A DNA stretch of 64,000 nt, from positions 6,215,001 to 6,279,000 of the forward strand of contig NC_081821.1 in the NCBI RefSeq assembly GCF_030704535.1, written 5' to 3'. A program made the position numbers and the translations under genes. This DNA is from Vitis vinifera. Lineage: Eukaryota > Streptophyta > Magnoliopsida > Vitales > Vitaceae. Shown in pieces: positions 26,372-38,779 of this stretch (within the stretch, counting starts at the first letter, position 1; each line of letters opens with the position of its first letter). The notes beneath the pieces are model-generated. The model was not told where the DNA came from and did not search any database. It saw only the letters and a program-made list of their open reading frames with translations.

Positions 26372-28264
26372 GGATGTCTTGGGATCTGAAGCTTCTAAGA
26401 TGCACCTGTGGGTGGGGTGGCGTGGGATTTTGTGGATAAATGAGGGGAAATGGTGGAAGCCTGGCTGCCTGGGAGGTGTTTGGTTAGGGGGTGGTGGGGT
26501 TCAATGGATTTGGACTTATGTGATGAGTCACGGCTTTCTTTGTTTGGTCTACGGTCTACCATATGCTGCTGCAGCGACGGAAGAGGAGAGGTCTGTTTTG
26601 CGGTCAGTTGACTGTTATCTACTTACCTTTTCTCCAACAAGAATTGGGATTTTATTTATTCATTTTTAATACATCCAGACCAAATACAAATTTGCAGCAC
26701 AGGAGCCCTGCCCCGTCTCCAATCGCATTCACGTGTAACCTGATTTATGAATTAAAACACTTACGGGGTACATGGCTCAAGCACAGAGAAAAAGTTTGAA
26801 ATTTGCACTTGAAGCTAGAAAAAGTTTGAAATTTGCTTAGTTGGGGCTTTTATTTATGGGGCAGTGTGCCCCAAGTGCACAAGTACATTGAAATTTTGCA
26901 GGATTCCCTCATCATAGCTAAGGAGATCGACTGTGGAAGCCCAGAGAAAAAGGAAGTCATCAAAATTATGTATGCCTGGGAGGTACTCCTTTTGGGTTGG
27001 GGGAATTCATGGTTAGTTTCTATTGTAGGCAAGACAATTGGGGCCTTCAATCAATCAACAATCCAATAATCATGACGAAATAATCCGGATTTAAAAGCTT
27101 GACGTTAAGATCCAAAGTTGAAGATACTGATACCAGAAATTGATCCATCCAATTATATATATAAATAAATAAAGGACAGAGCTAACATGCATAGGAATGG
27201 GGTCAATGCACACCACTGACACGCCGAAAAGGCAGGATCAAATGACCATAACTATATGTTTCATAGAGAAGAATATAGCTCCCTTGGTCTTGCATATATT
27301 TTACCACTTTGTGTCCTTCAATACCAATTTGGAATAGAAGCCTTACCAGTAACAACCATCATGAAGTTGCAGAGAGAACATTAAACAAAACTGAGAAGCA
27401 AATACAACCAAAAGCATACGCAACAGCAAAAACAAGACCAATAATCATCTTCTACTCATATTTAAATCAGAACACATGTGGTGTCAGATTTACCACCTTC
27501 ACATGCCATTCTATCACAACCAAAGGTTACTTTACGTTACTTTAAACAATCTAAAGAGACAAGGAACATTGCTTTAAACAATATATAATGCATGAGAGTT
27601 ACTTTCAACAGTATCATAAAGGAACCAACCTTAATTCCCCCTCAAATTATTGGTGAATACCTGCACTTTAGAAGAATTACTTGTAAATTGCTTCATGTTT
27701 TTAGTAAAGGAACATGGTTCAGAAACTTCTAAGAAAACAAAGTATGACACAATGTAATCTATGAAACGGTCTCATCAAGTACCTTTCAGACAAAGCTTGA
27801 AGCAGAAGAAGTTAGGGAGCAAAGAATGATATCATTAAAAAGTAGCATTTACAGTGATCAAAATTCATAAAATTCTAGAGAATAGAAGATCTACAACCCA
27901 CTCAAGACATTATTTCTTTGGACAATATTTACAGCTTAAAATTTGTAAGAATCTTTAAATTTGGGGATTTTTACAACATTGGAACTGATGATTCATGAAC
28001 TAGTTTACCTTTGAGCTGCTTCTATTCAGAATTGAATTTAATAAATAAAATAAAAACAAAAAAACAATTAGCAGATTACATCCAGTTTCAATTCTTTTAA
28101 GACCTAATGAGCCAAGAACTTGACACTAGAAAGAGGTTTTCTTGTCCCACTACATAAAAAACTACGAAAAGGTAGCAACAGTGTTCAACAAAGATTCCAT
28201 GCTAAATCAAAGGTACCAAAGATAATGCTTGCATGAAACCTCCAGACTGCATGCAGAATAGTTT
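26372..28264. other. Spacer between two minus-strand genes
   Basis: The left part is the promoter region of the LC8-like gene. The right part includes the 3' flank of the gene ending at 28265. No coding region or mobile element was recognised. Confidence 0.5.
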
Positions 28265-31200
28265 CTAATTCCATGGACTTGGCAGCCGAGCATCTCGAAA
28301 AACTGAAGTACCACCAGATGCTGCAGGGGAAGGAGAGGAGGCAATGTAATTTGTCCCTGATACAGATACAGTAGGCAGATTTGCAGGATGACTTTGGTGT
28401 ACTATGGGTGCAAAGCGCGATGGACTACCAGTTGCCCGTGATGGATGTGGAACCTGAATAAAAATGCAACAACTGAAAATGAATATCATCATAAGATAAT
28501 CAAAGCAAAATCTTCACACTAAAATGTGGCCTAGCAAGAGTTTATGGATTCTGATCAATTTAATATATCATAAATTAAAATATAATATAATATATATATA
28601 TATATATATATATTTTTATCAGAATCACAATATGTTACTTATTACATATCTGCATCCTAATAATAGATTATTCATGGCATGAATGTGTTCATGCATGCAT
28701 ATTTGTGCTTTTCCATTTTTTGCATCTTTAAAGTGATAGATATTCAAGTTGCAATGAGTTAGCTGAAGCTCTGCTTAATTAAGATATATTTGTTCAACTT
28801 CGATCCTCAAAAGTTCACATTTCAGTTCAAAGCACTGCTAAGCAAATTGAAGTTCATGGTCTGCAGCTAGTGGTACATTTTCTATCTCCATTTAACAACC
28901 CAAATATCAAACTTGCTTAGCTGCAATGACCTGGCAATTGTTGAAGGTCCCTTTGTGCTGCCCATGGCTAACCCTGAAATCAGTTATCCAGAAGTTTTCC
29001 ATATATCTAACTAGGGCACTACATGTGCTTGATCTTGATTTTTTTTATTCCTATCTTATTTCTCTCTCCCTTGCCTCAATCATTTCATTTTCTGAGAGTA
29101 CCACTCCTTAGTCAATAGAATCAAGCATACGCATTAATCATGTCCACTAATGGCCTGTCCACCGTAACTTATGCCAATACTCTGTACACTCCCCAAACAT
29201 GTCATGCCTGCTCAGAATAAAATGGTTCCTTATCAAAATTCTTCCAGACTCCAGGAGGTTTGCAGCAGGTTGACCCTCTCTCACCTTATTTTTCTGTATT
29301 AGTTATGGAAGCTTTGAGTTGTCTAATCTTGAGTTCATCGCTTCAAAGTCAGGGATAGATGGGAAGAAGGTTACCAAATCTCCCACCTCCTGTTTGCAGA
29401 TGATGCTCCTCTTTTTTGAGAGATAAATTTGGATCAACTTAGATATTGGAGGTGTATTGTTATTGGCTTTGATGTTGTGTCAGGCTTAAAAATTAATCAT
29501 CAAAAGAGTGAGCTCTTTCCAGTGGGGGATGTGGAGGAAGTGGACAGTTTGGCATCTTTGCTGGGATGCAAGGTTGGGTGGTTCCCTACTTATTTCGGTT
29601 TGCCCTTGGGAGCACCTCACAAGTCTTCTATTGTGTGGGATTCTGTTGAGGAAAGGTTTAATAGAAGATTGGCCTCTTGAAAGAAGCAGTAATTGTCTAA
29701 TGGTAGTAGATTAGTTCTCATTAAGAGCATCCTCTCGAGCTTACCAATCCACTTTATGTCCCTCTTTGCTATTCCTAAGAAGATGATAAACAAATTAGAA
29801 AATATTCAAAGAAATTTTTTGTGGGGAAATCTTTGGGAAGGCAACAAGATGCACTTAGTGAGTTGGTCTAAGGTTTGCAAGGAGTTTCGAGGTTTGGGTA
29901 TTAGAAGATTAGAGATACTCCATTGGGCCTCACTTAACAAATGGTTGTTGTGGTTTGCTCTTTAGAGAGAAAGCTTATGGAGGAAAATCATTGAAAGGAA
30001 ATTCAGGAAGATGGAAGGGAGGTGGATCTCTTGTGAGGTGAGGGAGTCTTTTGATACGAGTCTATGGAACAACATTAGAAAAGGTCAGTAGGATTTTAGC
30101 CATAGGACAATCATCTGGGTAAAAAATGGTAGAAGAACAAAATTTTGGAGGGACAATTGGGTGGGGGAGATCAGTCTAAAGAAGCCTTTCCTCTTCTGCT
30201 TAGTTTAGCTTCACATAAGAATGCCATAGTGGCAAACCTATGGGAAAGGGGAGACAATGGAGGTCATTGGTTTTTTTTTTTTTTTTTGATAAGTGTAAAT
30301 GTATTAGAATAAAAGAAGTATACTTGACCAAAAAACCCAAAAAAAGCACGAGAATACAAAAAACATTAGTCGTGCCCTACAAAGAGCCTATCCAGTCCAC
30401 AAACTCTAACAATGATAAAGATCTGCCCCGAATATACATTCTTATCCACTCCCAAAACAAATACAAGAAAGAACTCATAATTGTTTGATCCACACATTCA
30501 TAGTTATCAAAAACTCTCCTATTTCTTTCCCTCCATAAGGTCCAGAACACGCATAATGGAGCAATCTTCCAAACCTTTTTTATTTTTTCCCAACAGAAGA
30601 ACATGCCAACCAAGAAGAAACCCTTTAACAAAAGAGTGCATTACCCATTGTACACTAAACAGAGCAAAAATCAACTACCACAAAACACGTGCTTTTGTTC
30701 AATGAAGAAAAATGTGATCACACGTTTCTTCTTCTTCTTTGCACATGTAGCATTTGTTGGGAATCCTCCAACCCCTCCTAAGCTAATCCAAGGTCAAAAT
30801 CCTGCCCCAGGTTGCCTCCTAAGCAAAGAAGCTAACCTTCATTGGGACCCAAGAATGCCAAATAATGTCATGAGGGAAAGGCTTCATTCCCCCATTCACC
30901 AAGGAGTATTAAATTTAACAGAAAAATTCCCATTGTTTGACCCTACCCACACCATAGTATCCTTAGAGCCCAATCTAATGGAATGGTCATAAAAATCTCT
31001 CAGAAAAAGTAACAACCTCCTCCAATTCCTAATCATGCAACTGTATAATAATCCTTGGGCTCCAATTATTATTGTCCCAAACACCCTTCACCCAAGCATC
31101 TTTTGAGGAGGCTATGGAATAAAAGGTCGAGAATAAGTCCCTCAAGGTTGTGTCTCTACACCACTTATTTGTCTAGAACTTCACCTTGTTGCCAGACCCA

Positions 31201-34200
31201 ACCTCGAAACCTATTTTTTCTTTAAGCGCCTCCTAACTACTTCTAATTGCCTTCTACATCCCCACTCCATACCCCTCTCTTGCTTCTTTAGAGCACCACC
31301 CCCCTTCTTGTTGCCCGTACTTCCCTACAATTACTCGTTTCCAAAGAGGGTTCCTTTCACAAACAAATCTCCAAGACCACTTTCCCAAGAGAGCTTTATT
31401 AAGCACTGAAAGGTTTTTGATGCCTAAACCCCCATTTTGTTTTTCCAAGCAAACAACCGCCCAATTTACCAAATGCGGCTTGTGAAGTAACACCCCCCCT
31501 CCCCAAAGGAAGTATCTCTAAATCTTTTTTAATCTCACAGCCACTCTCTTCAGAATAGTGAAAAAGGACATGAAATAAATCGGTAAATTAGATTAAGTGC
31601 TCTTAATCAAAGTTAGTCTTCCCCCCTTTGAAAGATATTGTCTCTTCCACAAAGCAAGCCATTTATGAAACATTCTTCCACCCTTTCCCAAACCATACAA
31701 GACTTGTAAGGGGCCCCCAACGGAAGGCCTAAATAGGTGGTTAGAAGAGCACCCACCCTACAACCCAAGAGCTCAACAAGCTCCTCCAAGTTAAGGACCT
31801 TCCCAATAGGATCAATTCACTTTTCTCTAGGTTGATCTTTAGACCTAATAATGTTTCAAACCACATAAAGACCCAACTCAGGTGCTCCACCTTCTCCTTG
31901 TTAGCATCACAAAGAATAAGGGTGTCATATGCAAATAATAGATGAGAAACCTCCACCTCTAACCCATTTCTACCCCTTACTAAGAAACCATTGATGGAAC
32001 CCACTTCTTTGACCTTGCTAAGGATGTGGGAAAGAGTCTCCATCGCCAAAATGAAAAGATAAGGGGACAAGAGGTCTCCTTGTCCCAACCCCCTAGAGCT
32101 TTGGAAGAATACTAAGGTTGAACCATTTACCAAGATAGAGAACCGTGTTGTGCAAATGCACCATCTGATCTAACTAATCCACTTGGCACCAAAACCCATT
32201 TTATCCAACAAAACGAGGATAAAACTCCAATCTACATGGTTGTAAGCCTTTTCGATGTCAAGCTTTGCAAACAATTCCTCTCATGTTGCCTTTAAATTTG
32301 CAAACAATTCCTCTTATACGCATCCCTAAATCTGTTACAAAAAGGATTGAGAAAATCCAAAGAGATTTCCTTTGGGGGGGAGGAAGGTTGGAGAGGAAAG
32401 CTCATTTAATTAAATGGAAGGTGGTTTGTAGCCCTAAGGAGGAGGGAGGACTAGGCATCCGAAAAATAGATGTATTGAACAAAGCCTTGCTGGGCAAATG
32501 GGTGTGGAGATACGCCTATGAGAAGGAGAATCTATGGAAAAGGGTGATAGGGGTGAAATATGGTCAAGAGGGGTGTGGGTGGAGGACTAAGGACGTTTGT
32601 GGGCCTTATGGAGTGGGATTGTGGAAGGAGATCATGAAGGAAGCTGATTGGTGCTGGGAGAGTATTGTGTTTAAGGTAGGCAAGGGGACCAGAATTTTGT
32701 TTTGGATGGATAAGTGGTGCGGTAATGAGGCCCTTTCTCAAATTTTCCCTCAGCTGTTTACCTTGGCGGGTAATAGGAATGCCAAAGTAAGTGAAGTGTG
32801 GGACTCTAGTTTGGGTCAAGGAGGATGGAATCTCAGATTGGCTAGAGATTTCAATGATTGGGAGCTGGAACAGATAGGAAATATGCTGAATCTGCTGAAG
32901 GATTTCAGGACTTCGACTGAGGAGGATGCTATGAGATGGAAAAGGGAAAGCAATGGTGTTTTCGGGGCTAAGGGTGCTTACAAAATTCTGGTTGGGTCCT
33001 CAGCTTGTGTCTTCCCGAACAGACGCATTTGGATGGATAAGGTGCCAACAAAAGTATCTTTTTTTGCTTGGGAAGCTTCGTGGGGGAAGATTCTCACCTT
33101 GGATAAGCTTCAAAGAAGGGGGTGGCAGCTCCCTAACCGGTGTTTTCTGTGTGGATGTGAAGAGGAAAGTGCGAATCATATTATGTTACATTGTACAGTG
33201 GTTAAGACTCTATGGGAGATCGCTCTCGCCATTTTTGGAGTCCAATGGGTGTTCCCAGAATCAGTTATAGAAGTGTTACTTAGTTGGAGGGGATCTTTTG
33301 TGGGGAAAAAAAGAAAAGACACCTGGAATTCCATTCCGCTGTGCATTTTTTGGACGGTTTGGAAGGAAAGGAATAGGTTAGCGTTTAGGGGGGGGTCTTT
33401 AGATATACAAAAATTCAAGAATTTTTTTGTATGTAATTTGTGGAGTTGGGCTAGGGTGTACATTGGTGAGGATACCTATTCTCTTTTAGGCTTTTTGGAG
33501 TGGCTTGCGGCCACTTGAGGGTGGGTGAGGTTCTCCCTCTTTTTTTGTTCAGTTCCCCTTTTTGGGCATTTGTGTATACCCCCTGTATACATGCGGCTTT
33601 TTAGCCTTTTCTAATATATTCTGATCGTTTATCTATCAAAAAAAAAAAAAATTTGGAATCAATGAAACAACATCCAATATTTGTTTACCCACTACAAAAG
33701 CATTTTGAAAATCTGACATTAAGTTGTCCACCACCTTCTTAAGTCTATTTGCCAAGACCTTAGCTAGGAGCTTGTATAACTCTCCTACCAAGCTAATTGA
33801 TCTAAAGTCCTTTAGATCTTTTGCCCCTCCTTTCTTTGGCACCAAGACTAGAAAAGTGGCATTTAAACTCTTCTAGAAAGATCCAAATTCATGGAATTCT
33901 TTGAAGGAACTCATTACCTCTCTTTTCACAAAATCCCAACAACACTGCTAGAAAGCTATGGTGAAACCATCTGGTCCAAGGGCTTTATCCCCACTTAAGC
34001 TAGACAAGGCAGCTAGGACCTCTTCCTCCAAGAAGGAGGTCTCCAATGCTTCAGATTCAACACTAGACAAGGAATCAAACTACAACCCGCTAATGCTCGG
34101 TCTCCATTCCCTCAGCTTTGCTAGGATTCTACTAAAATCATTTACTACACCTTCATTAATGCTTTCCTCCTCAGTTAACAGTTCCCTATCCATCCTTAAC

Positions 34201-37200
34201 TTGTCCAAAAAAAAGTTTCTTCTTCTAGCATTGGCCATTTTGTGAAAAAACTTTGTATTCTTATCCCCCTCTTTTAGCCATAATTCTCTAGATTTCTATC
34301 TCCAGGAGATTTCCTCCAAATCTACTCACTTTTTAAAATCTTCCACCACCATTCTACACTATGTTTTACAAATCAAAAAATTAAAAAGTTCCAAGTAGTT
34401 CTAACAATTGACAAAAGTATTTGGAGTAGTTCTTATAGTCATACTATTCAAGATCCCTTTGTTTGCTTCATATACTAATATTTGCAAGATTCAGCCATAA
34501 CAATATTTTAATAACTCTTAATACACACACACACACACACACACAAGTATATAAATTCAGAAGTATAATAAATTCTTCACATGATCACATAAAATAGATG
34601 AATTGTCCTCCCCCCAAACAAAAAATAAATAAATAAAAAATCCTACCATAAAACTAATGCCAGGATTAGCATTTGGCAAATATGAAATAGATATAAGAAG
34701 AGACGTAAAGATGTCTAAGATGAACTGCAGCATGTTTTGACACCTCAATGATATGATACTGAAAGAACTTACTGCATTATGTTGAATGTAAGGCCTTCTA
34801 AGAGGAGAATCTGAAGACGGTGATGTACTGCTCATTCGAAGCAAATGGCGAGAATGCATATTATGGTTTGAAATATCATCAGGTTCACCACCTTCCATCT
34901 CACCACCAAGGTTTGCATCTGAACCCAACCTGGGAGTAACTTGACGAGTCAATGATCCAGAGTCATTTGTAGTATCAATATGAAGTGGACCAGATGGGCG
35001 AATTGTCATTCCTTGCATGTTATTCCGTCTCTTCAATTCCTCTTCTGCATTCAAGATCTGTGAACCACCAATAATTAGTTTCCCAGTTATCAATCATGGT
35101 TGGTAAAAAATGTAATCCTAAAATTCAAAAATAAACTCCAAAGCCAGGAGTTGATGTCATAGCACCTGAGATCTCTACTCCAGCATTGATTTTGGAGAAA
35201 GACGGGGGAAAAAAAAGGACAAAAGCTGACCTGCTTCAGCACTTGTACTAAATTATGCTTCTTTGCATTCAAAATTTGCAACTTCTCTTCAATCTCCCTT
35301 TTCCTTTTCTCCTGATCATTTACTGCATCCACATTTTTGTTTGCCTAGCAAGTAAAAATATACCCAAACCAATAAGAATATTGTCATAAATGAAAAGGAA
35401 GGATAAAAGAAAAAGATGGTTTGAAAGCATATTCAAGATATCACACAAATCTTTCAAATTGAACAGTACAAAATGGCACTCCTACCATTTATACTACAAT
35501 GATTTGTGTCGGAAAATCTGTCAGTTGGAAAAATCTGCCAACTTGGGTGGCAGATTATTGAAGATTTTTCCCACCCATATGAGATGTAAGAATGGTATAG
35601 TTGTACATAGAATCTCCTAGGAATTTTTTCTTTCTTGGCATTCTTCACTTAGTTTATTTATCTTTGATAGCATAATCATAGGCCTTATTTCCTAAGCTAT
35701 CTTTATACAATCATTCTCTATATATATATTTTTTCATATGTAATCCTATACAATAAACACAACAGAAAGTATTTTCACAAATGCTTCTAGATCTGAATGA
35801 GAACAATTTGGCATTCCTCCCATTAAACTACAGGTAGTAAAGTACAGCCAAGGACGGTTTTTGGACATATATTCCATTGTTGGAATCCTTGCGCCAATCT
35901 TAGGGCTCAATTCCTCTAGTAAGTCTCAAAGGAAATTCTTCTACTACTTGAAAATTTGTGCTTTTATGTTAATTCTTTGGTTTAATAAGTAATGTGTTAG
36001 GATACTTGCCTTTATTTTCATATTCCCTTCTTATAAAAAGAAATAAAACCTTTTATTTAGCCTTACTTATTTCATACCTATTTCGTATCTTGTGCCTTTC
36101 TTTAGAACCCTTACATAGTCCATTATTTGAGTTTTTATTTCTATCATGTGCATCCATTCTAGAAGAAATTTGGTATTAATTGAAGTAATTCCATTTTATC
36201 TCAACATTAACTCGTTTCTAATAATTTGTCCTCATTTCCATTTTTTTCTAGACCTTTGTTCTTACTAAACATGAAGGTCGCTGAATTAGAACAATCCCAT
36301 TTCGCCCTTCAAATGGGTATACAAAACCTTATAATCACTGTGAAAACCCTACAAGCCAATCTAAAAGAGATGAAAGATATCATGACCAAACTGGCTATGA
36401 ACCTAGGTCATTTGTTGAAAAATCTTGGAAAACATCATGAGGAGGCAACAATATATGAATCTACACTAGAATGAAACCCTAGTCAGTACTTAGAGATTCT
36501 CAAGAAGGATTGCCACCTACACCCCTAGGAAAACCACCTATACACAAAGAGCCCGTCAATGGTAAAACCATAGACAAGGATGATGATTTTACAAGGCTGA
36601 AGCTTTTGTTGTCCCAATGCAGGAAACTTTGTGCACTTATCAAGAACAAAAAAAAAATGCTGGAAACTTTGTGCATGTGACACCTAACCATTATAGTGGT
36701 ACATAAATCTTATCTCTTCTTCTCAGTCTCTTTCTTTCTTTCTTTCTTTTCCCCTTCTCTCATCTTTTAAAAGGATTAAAGGAAGCCAATAAATCCCTTA
36801 TTTGTAGAAAATTTAACCTAAGAATTGGATACAACACTCAACACTCATAAAATATACACCAAAGCATACCAAAGCCTATCAATTAAAAATCCAAAAGCAT
36901 TGAAACTATCCTTAAATCTAAGTAGCCAGATTAAATGCAGATGGGGATTTGTCTTTCAAAGAGTTCTTGGAACACCAAAACCTCCCATCAAAATATGGTG
37001 GAGTGAACATTCCCCAAAACCGCCCGCATTCTGGTTATAAAGTCTTCCAATCCCTTTCTAAGTCTAAACAACAGCTCAAATCATAAGACTCTTTGATGTT
37101 ATTGAAATACCATCCTCCTTCCGATCACCATACTTTCCCATGATAACTTTTTTTTTTTTTTGCCATAAATACTTTCCCATGATAACCTTTCAGCACAAGT

Positions 37201-38067
37201 TGTTCCTTTCTTCTGCAAACCTCCACAACCATCTAATTTCTCCCAACATAGTCCCCAACTTCACGAGATGAATCTTTCTATTTGAAGAATCCCCTCCCCA
37301 AAAGATAAGCCTTTGGATCCTTTCAAGTTTATTACATGGATTTATCACACCTAATACTACATTCCAACTCGGATTTTTCACACAATTTTCAACACATTAC
37401 CAACAAAAACCTAACCATAACATTCCCAAACTATCAAATTCAACAATAATTCACTGTTATTTCAAAGTTCTTCACACGTAAAAAGCTACGCATAAAATCA
37501 ATATTTAAGCCTGAGCAACATCAAATTAAACAAGAAAAAAATCTGATAAAAGCTACGAAAATTTCATACCTCCAAATTAGGGTTTTGCGAAACCGCCACG
37601 GCCTTTTCACCCTGGGAATTGCCATGGCCATCCGCGGGATCAGAAGCATTCCCCGGCACGATAGGGTTAGAACCAGGCGAAGATCCAGACACACCCACCG
37701 ATTTCGCAACACAGTCATCACCATCCGACCCTTTTCCTTCTTTGCCCTTCCCATTCAGAGCAGGCTTCTCCTCTTCCTCCTCCTCTTCAGGATTGATCAC
37801 CTTCGGTGGCTGCTCCTCTTGAGGCCGAGCGGGACAGCCAATGGCGTTGGTGGGTTCTTCTTCTTTCTCCAGCTTCACTTTGTGAAGAATGGGGTTAGGG
37901 TTGGAGGAAGTTCCGGCGGCAGAGCGGAGGCGAGATAAGGCGGCAGAACGGCGGGAGAGGAGAGAACGGAAATCTTTAAGGGAAATACCATTGGTTGGCA
38001 TTAGCCATCGGCGAGTAACGTCGGGCACTCTGTGAAGGTTTCCTCGGTAGAGTGAGATTGCCACCAT
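28265..38067 (-). CDS. Unnamed plant protein, 4 exons, with LINE-filled introns
   Basis: Exons on the minus strand are 38067-37570 (166 codons), 35344-35231, 35057-34773 and 28453-28265, for 361 residues with every junction GT/AG and in phase. I do not recognise the function. Exon 1 starts with a basic, conserved-looking stretch ([20 protein letters not shown], then [20 protein letters not shown]), followed by an acidic low-complexity tail with a Glu run. Exon 2 is a highly charged helix, likely coiled coil ([20 protein letters not shown]). Exons 3 and 4 are Ser/Pro-rich. I chose the ATG at 38067 rather than one ten codons upstream because it begins the conserved-looking stretch. Intron 1 (2.2 kb) and intron 3 (6.3 kb) carry LINE insertions. 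The composition suggests a nuclear or scaffold protein, which is only inference. Confidence 0.82.
29256..30271 (+). mobile_element. L1-type LINE fragment (reverse transcriptase part), antisense in intron 3
   Basis: Plus-strand frames read as plant L1 ORF2: LSPYLF near 29275, [20 protein letters not shown] near 29470, [15 protein letters not shown] near 29590, then [13 protein letters not shown] near 29790 and a zf-RVT linker to about 30270. Stops and frame changes break it (for example ends at 29680 and 29965). It stops abruptly at a poly-T run where the next LINE begins, so it was cut by that insertion or by a deletion. Confidence 0.85.
30272..34370 (-). mobile_element. L1-type LINE on the minus strand, interrupted by another LINE
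   Basis: The 3' end is the poly-T run at 30272-30287 followed by GATAAGTGTAAATG. The ORF2 C-terminus lies at 30377-30631 ([20 protein letters not shown]). The reverse transcriptase follows at 31741-32260 ([15 protein letters not shown], then [20 protein letters not shown] where the catalytic FADD is altered to FAYD). It continues beyond the inner LINE at 33655-34370 ([20 protein letters not shown] near 33760, [13 protein letters not shown] near 34215). The start near 34370 marks 5' truncation. Several stops and frame changes make it inactive. Confidence 0.82.
32265..33653 (+). mobile_element. 5'-truncated L1-type LINE inserted into the minus-strand LINE
   Basis: A 417-codon frame (32265-33518) covers the end of the reverse transcriptase and the whole C-terminal zf-RVT domain without a stop: [38 protein letters not shown], and [19 protein letters not shown]. 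The true LINE part starts near 32310. The stop is followed by a 3' UTR (CCCTGTATACATGCGGC) and ends TTATCTATC plus an A-run at 33653. It is the youngest of the nested LINEs, because it is the least decayed and interrupts another. No clear target duplication was seen. Confidence 0.85.
34523..34544. repeat. (AC)11 microsatellite in intron 3 of the unnamed gene
   Basis: A pure run of eleven AC units, 230 bases downstream (on the minus strand) of exon 3. Confidence 0.95.
36618..36675 (+). mobile_element. Micro-insertion of a LINE tail with ~18 bp target duplication
   Basis: TGCAGGAAACTTTGTGCA at 36618-36635 and TGCTGGAAACTTTGTGCA at 36658-36675 flank a 22 bp insert, CTTATCAAGAACA plus an A-run. 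The CTTATCAAGAA part matches the 3' end of the fragment at 17030-17045. It lies in intron 1 of the unnamed gene. Confidence 0.75.
37050..37385 (-). mobile_element. Old L1-type LINE fragment in intron 1
   Basis: The minus-strand translation [20 protein letters not shown], continuing with HLVKLGTM, matches the ORF2 linker seen in the other LINEs here. The following IMGKYGD also fits. It is a short, mutated piece lacking both ends and is itself interrupted at 37148-37168. Confidence 0.75.
37130..37186 (-). mobile_element. Micro-insertion with poly-A tail and 18 bp target duplication, inside an old LINE
   Basis: ATACTTTCCCATGATAAC occurs at 37130-37147 and 37169-37186. The 21 bp between reads TTATGGC plus an A-run on the minus strand. 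The tail differs from the TATC-A type, so the source may be another LINE family or a SINE. Confidence 0.75.
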
Positions 38068-38660
38068 TTCTATCTGTCTTCGCTCCTCCCACACCAATTC
38101 TCCTCTTCGAGTTGCCTCTCATTTTTTTCAATCAAACTCAACCCCACCTTTTTTTCTTTTTTCTTTTTTCTTTTTTCTTTTTTTTCTCTTTTTTTATTAT
38201 TGGAAATTTCCTTTTAAAATTTTGGTTTATTTTTCTAATTACGTGAGAAATAAATAAATATTTTTAAAATTGCATCCTCTAAACTTTCTTAATATCCGTC
38301 ATTTTACTGAAATTTTTTAAAATATAAACATTCTTCGATGAAATCTCAAAATATTGAAATCTATTGTATTTAGTCCTAAAAGTCCGAACATAACTCACAT
38401 GTCCAGCACTCAAAGATTTGACATAGGTAAAACTATTATATTCAATTAATTAACAACTATTTTTTAATGCAATGAAATGCTTAATAGATTGAAATCCAAG
38501 GTAGAATCTTTTTTTGCCTCCTTTCCTACAACTCTTATTTTCTCATCAACCAAACAACCTCTAAAGTACATGAAATCTCCATAATCATCCTTTATCAAGT
38601 CTACTTCATGCTAAAATTAGAATCCTAACACCTTAAAGGCTCCTAACACCCCATATTAAG

Positions 38661-38779
38661 AGTGTATTTAACAGTGGTTCTAAAAAACGTTTCTAGTCTT
38701 TCTAATAATTGAATGATAAAAAATTTCAAATATTAAAAATGTTAGAAGCGCTTCCAAAAATCATTATCAAACGGGTATT
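38661..38779. repeat. Small MITE-like element
   Basis: It starts AGTGTATTTAACAGTGG and ends CATTATCAAACGGGTATT, which are loosely inverted copies. The inner TTGAATGATAAAA and TTAGAAGCGCTTCCAAAAAT blocks resemble a widespread hAT-type MITE of dicots. Terminal repeats are weak, so the limits are approximate. Confidence 0.45.

Noticed and set aside
25925-26669. Two plus-strand frames of 119 and 195 codons
   Set aside because: They are antisense shadows of exon 1 and the promoter of the LC8-like gene.
29256-34370. Twin-priming inversion of one LINE rather than several insertions
   Set aside because: The A-tail of the minus-strand copy lies at the junction with the plus-strand copy; in twin priming the tail would be at the far end.
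34557-34772. Extension of exon 3 of the unnamed gene to a stop at 34557
   Set aside because: It is read-through into intron 3 after a good GT donor; splicing to 28453 restores a sensible in-phase end.
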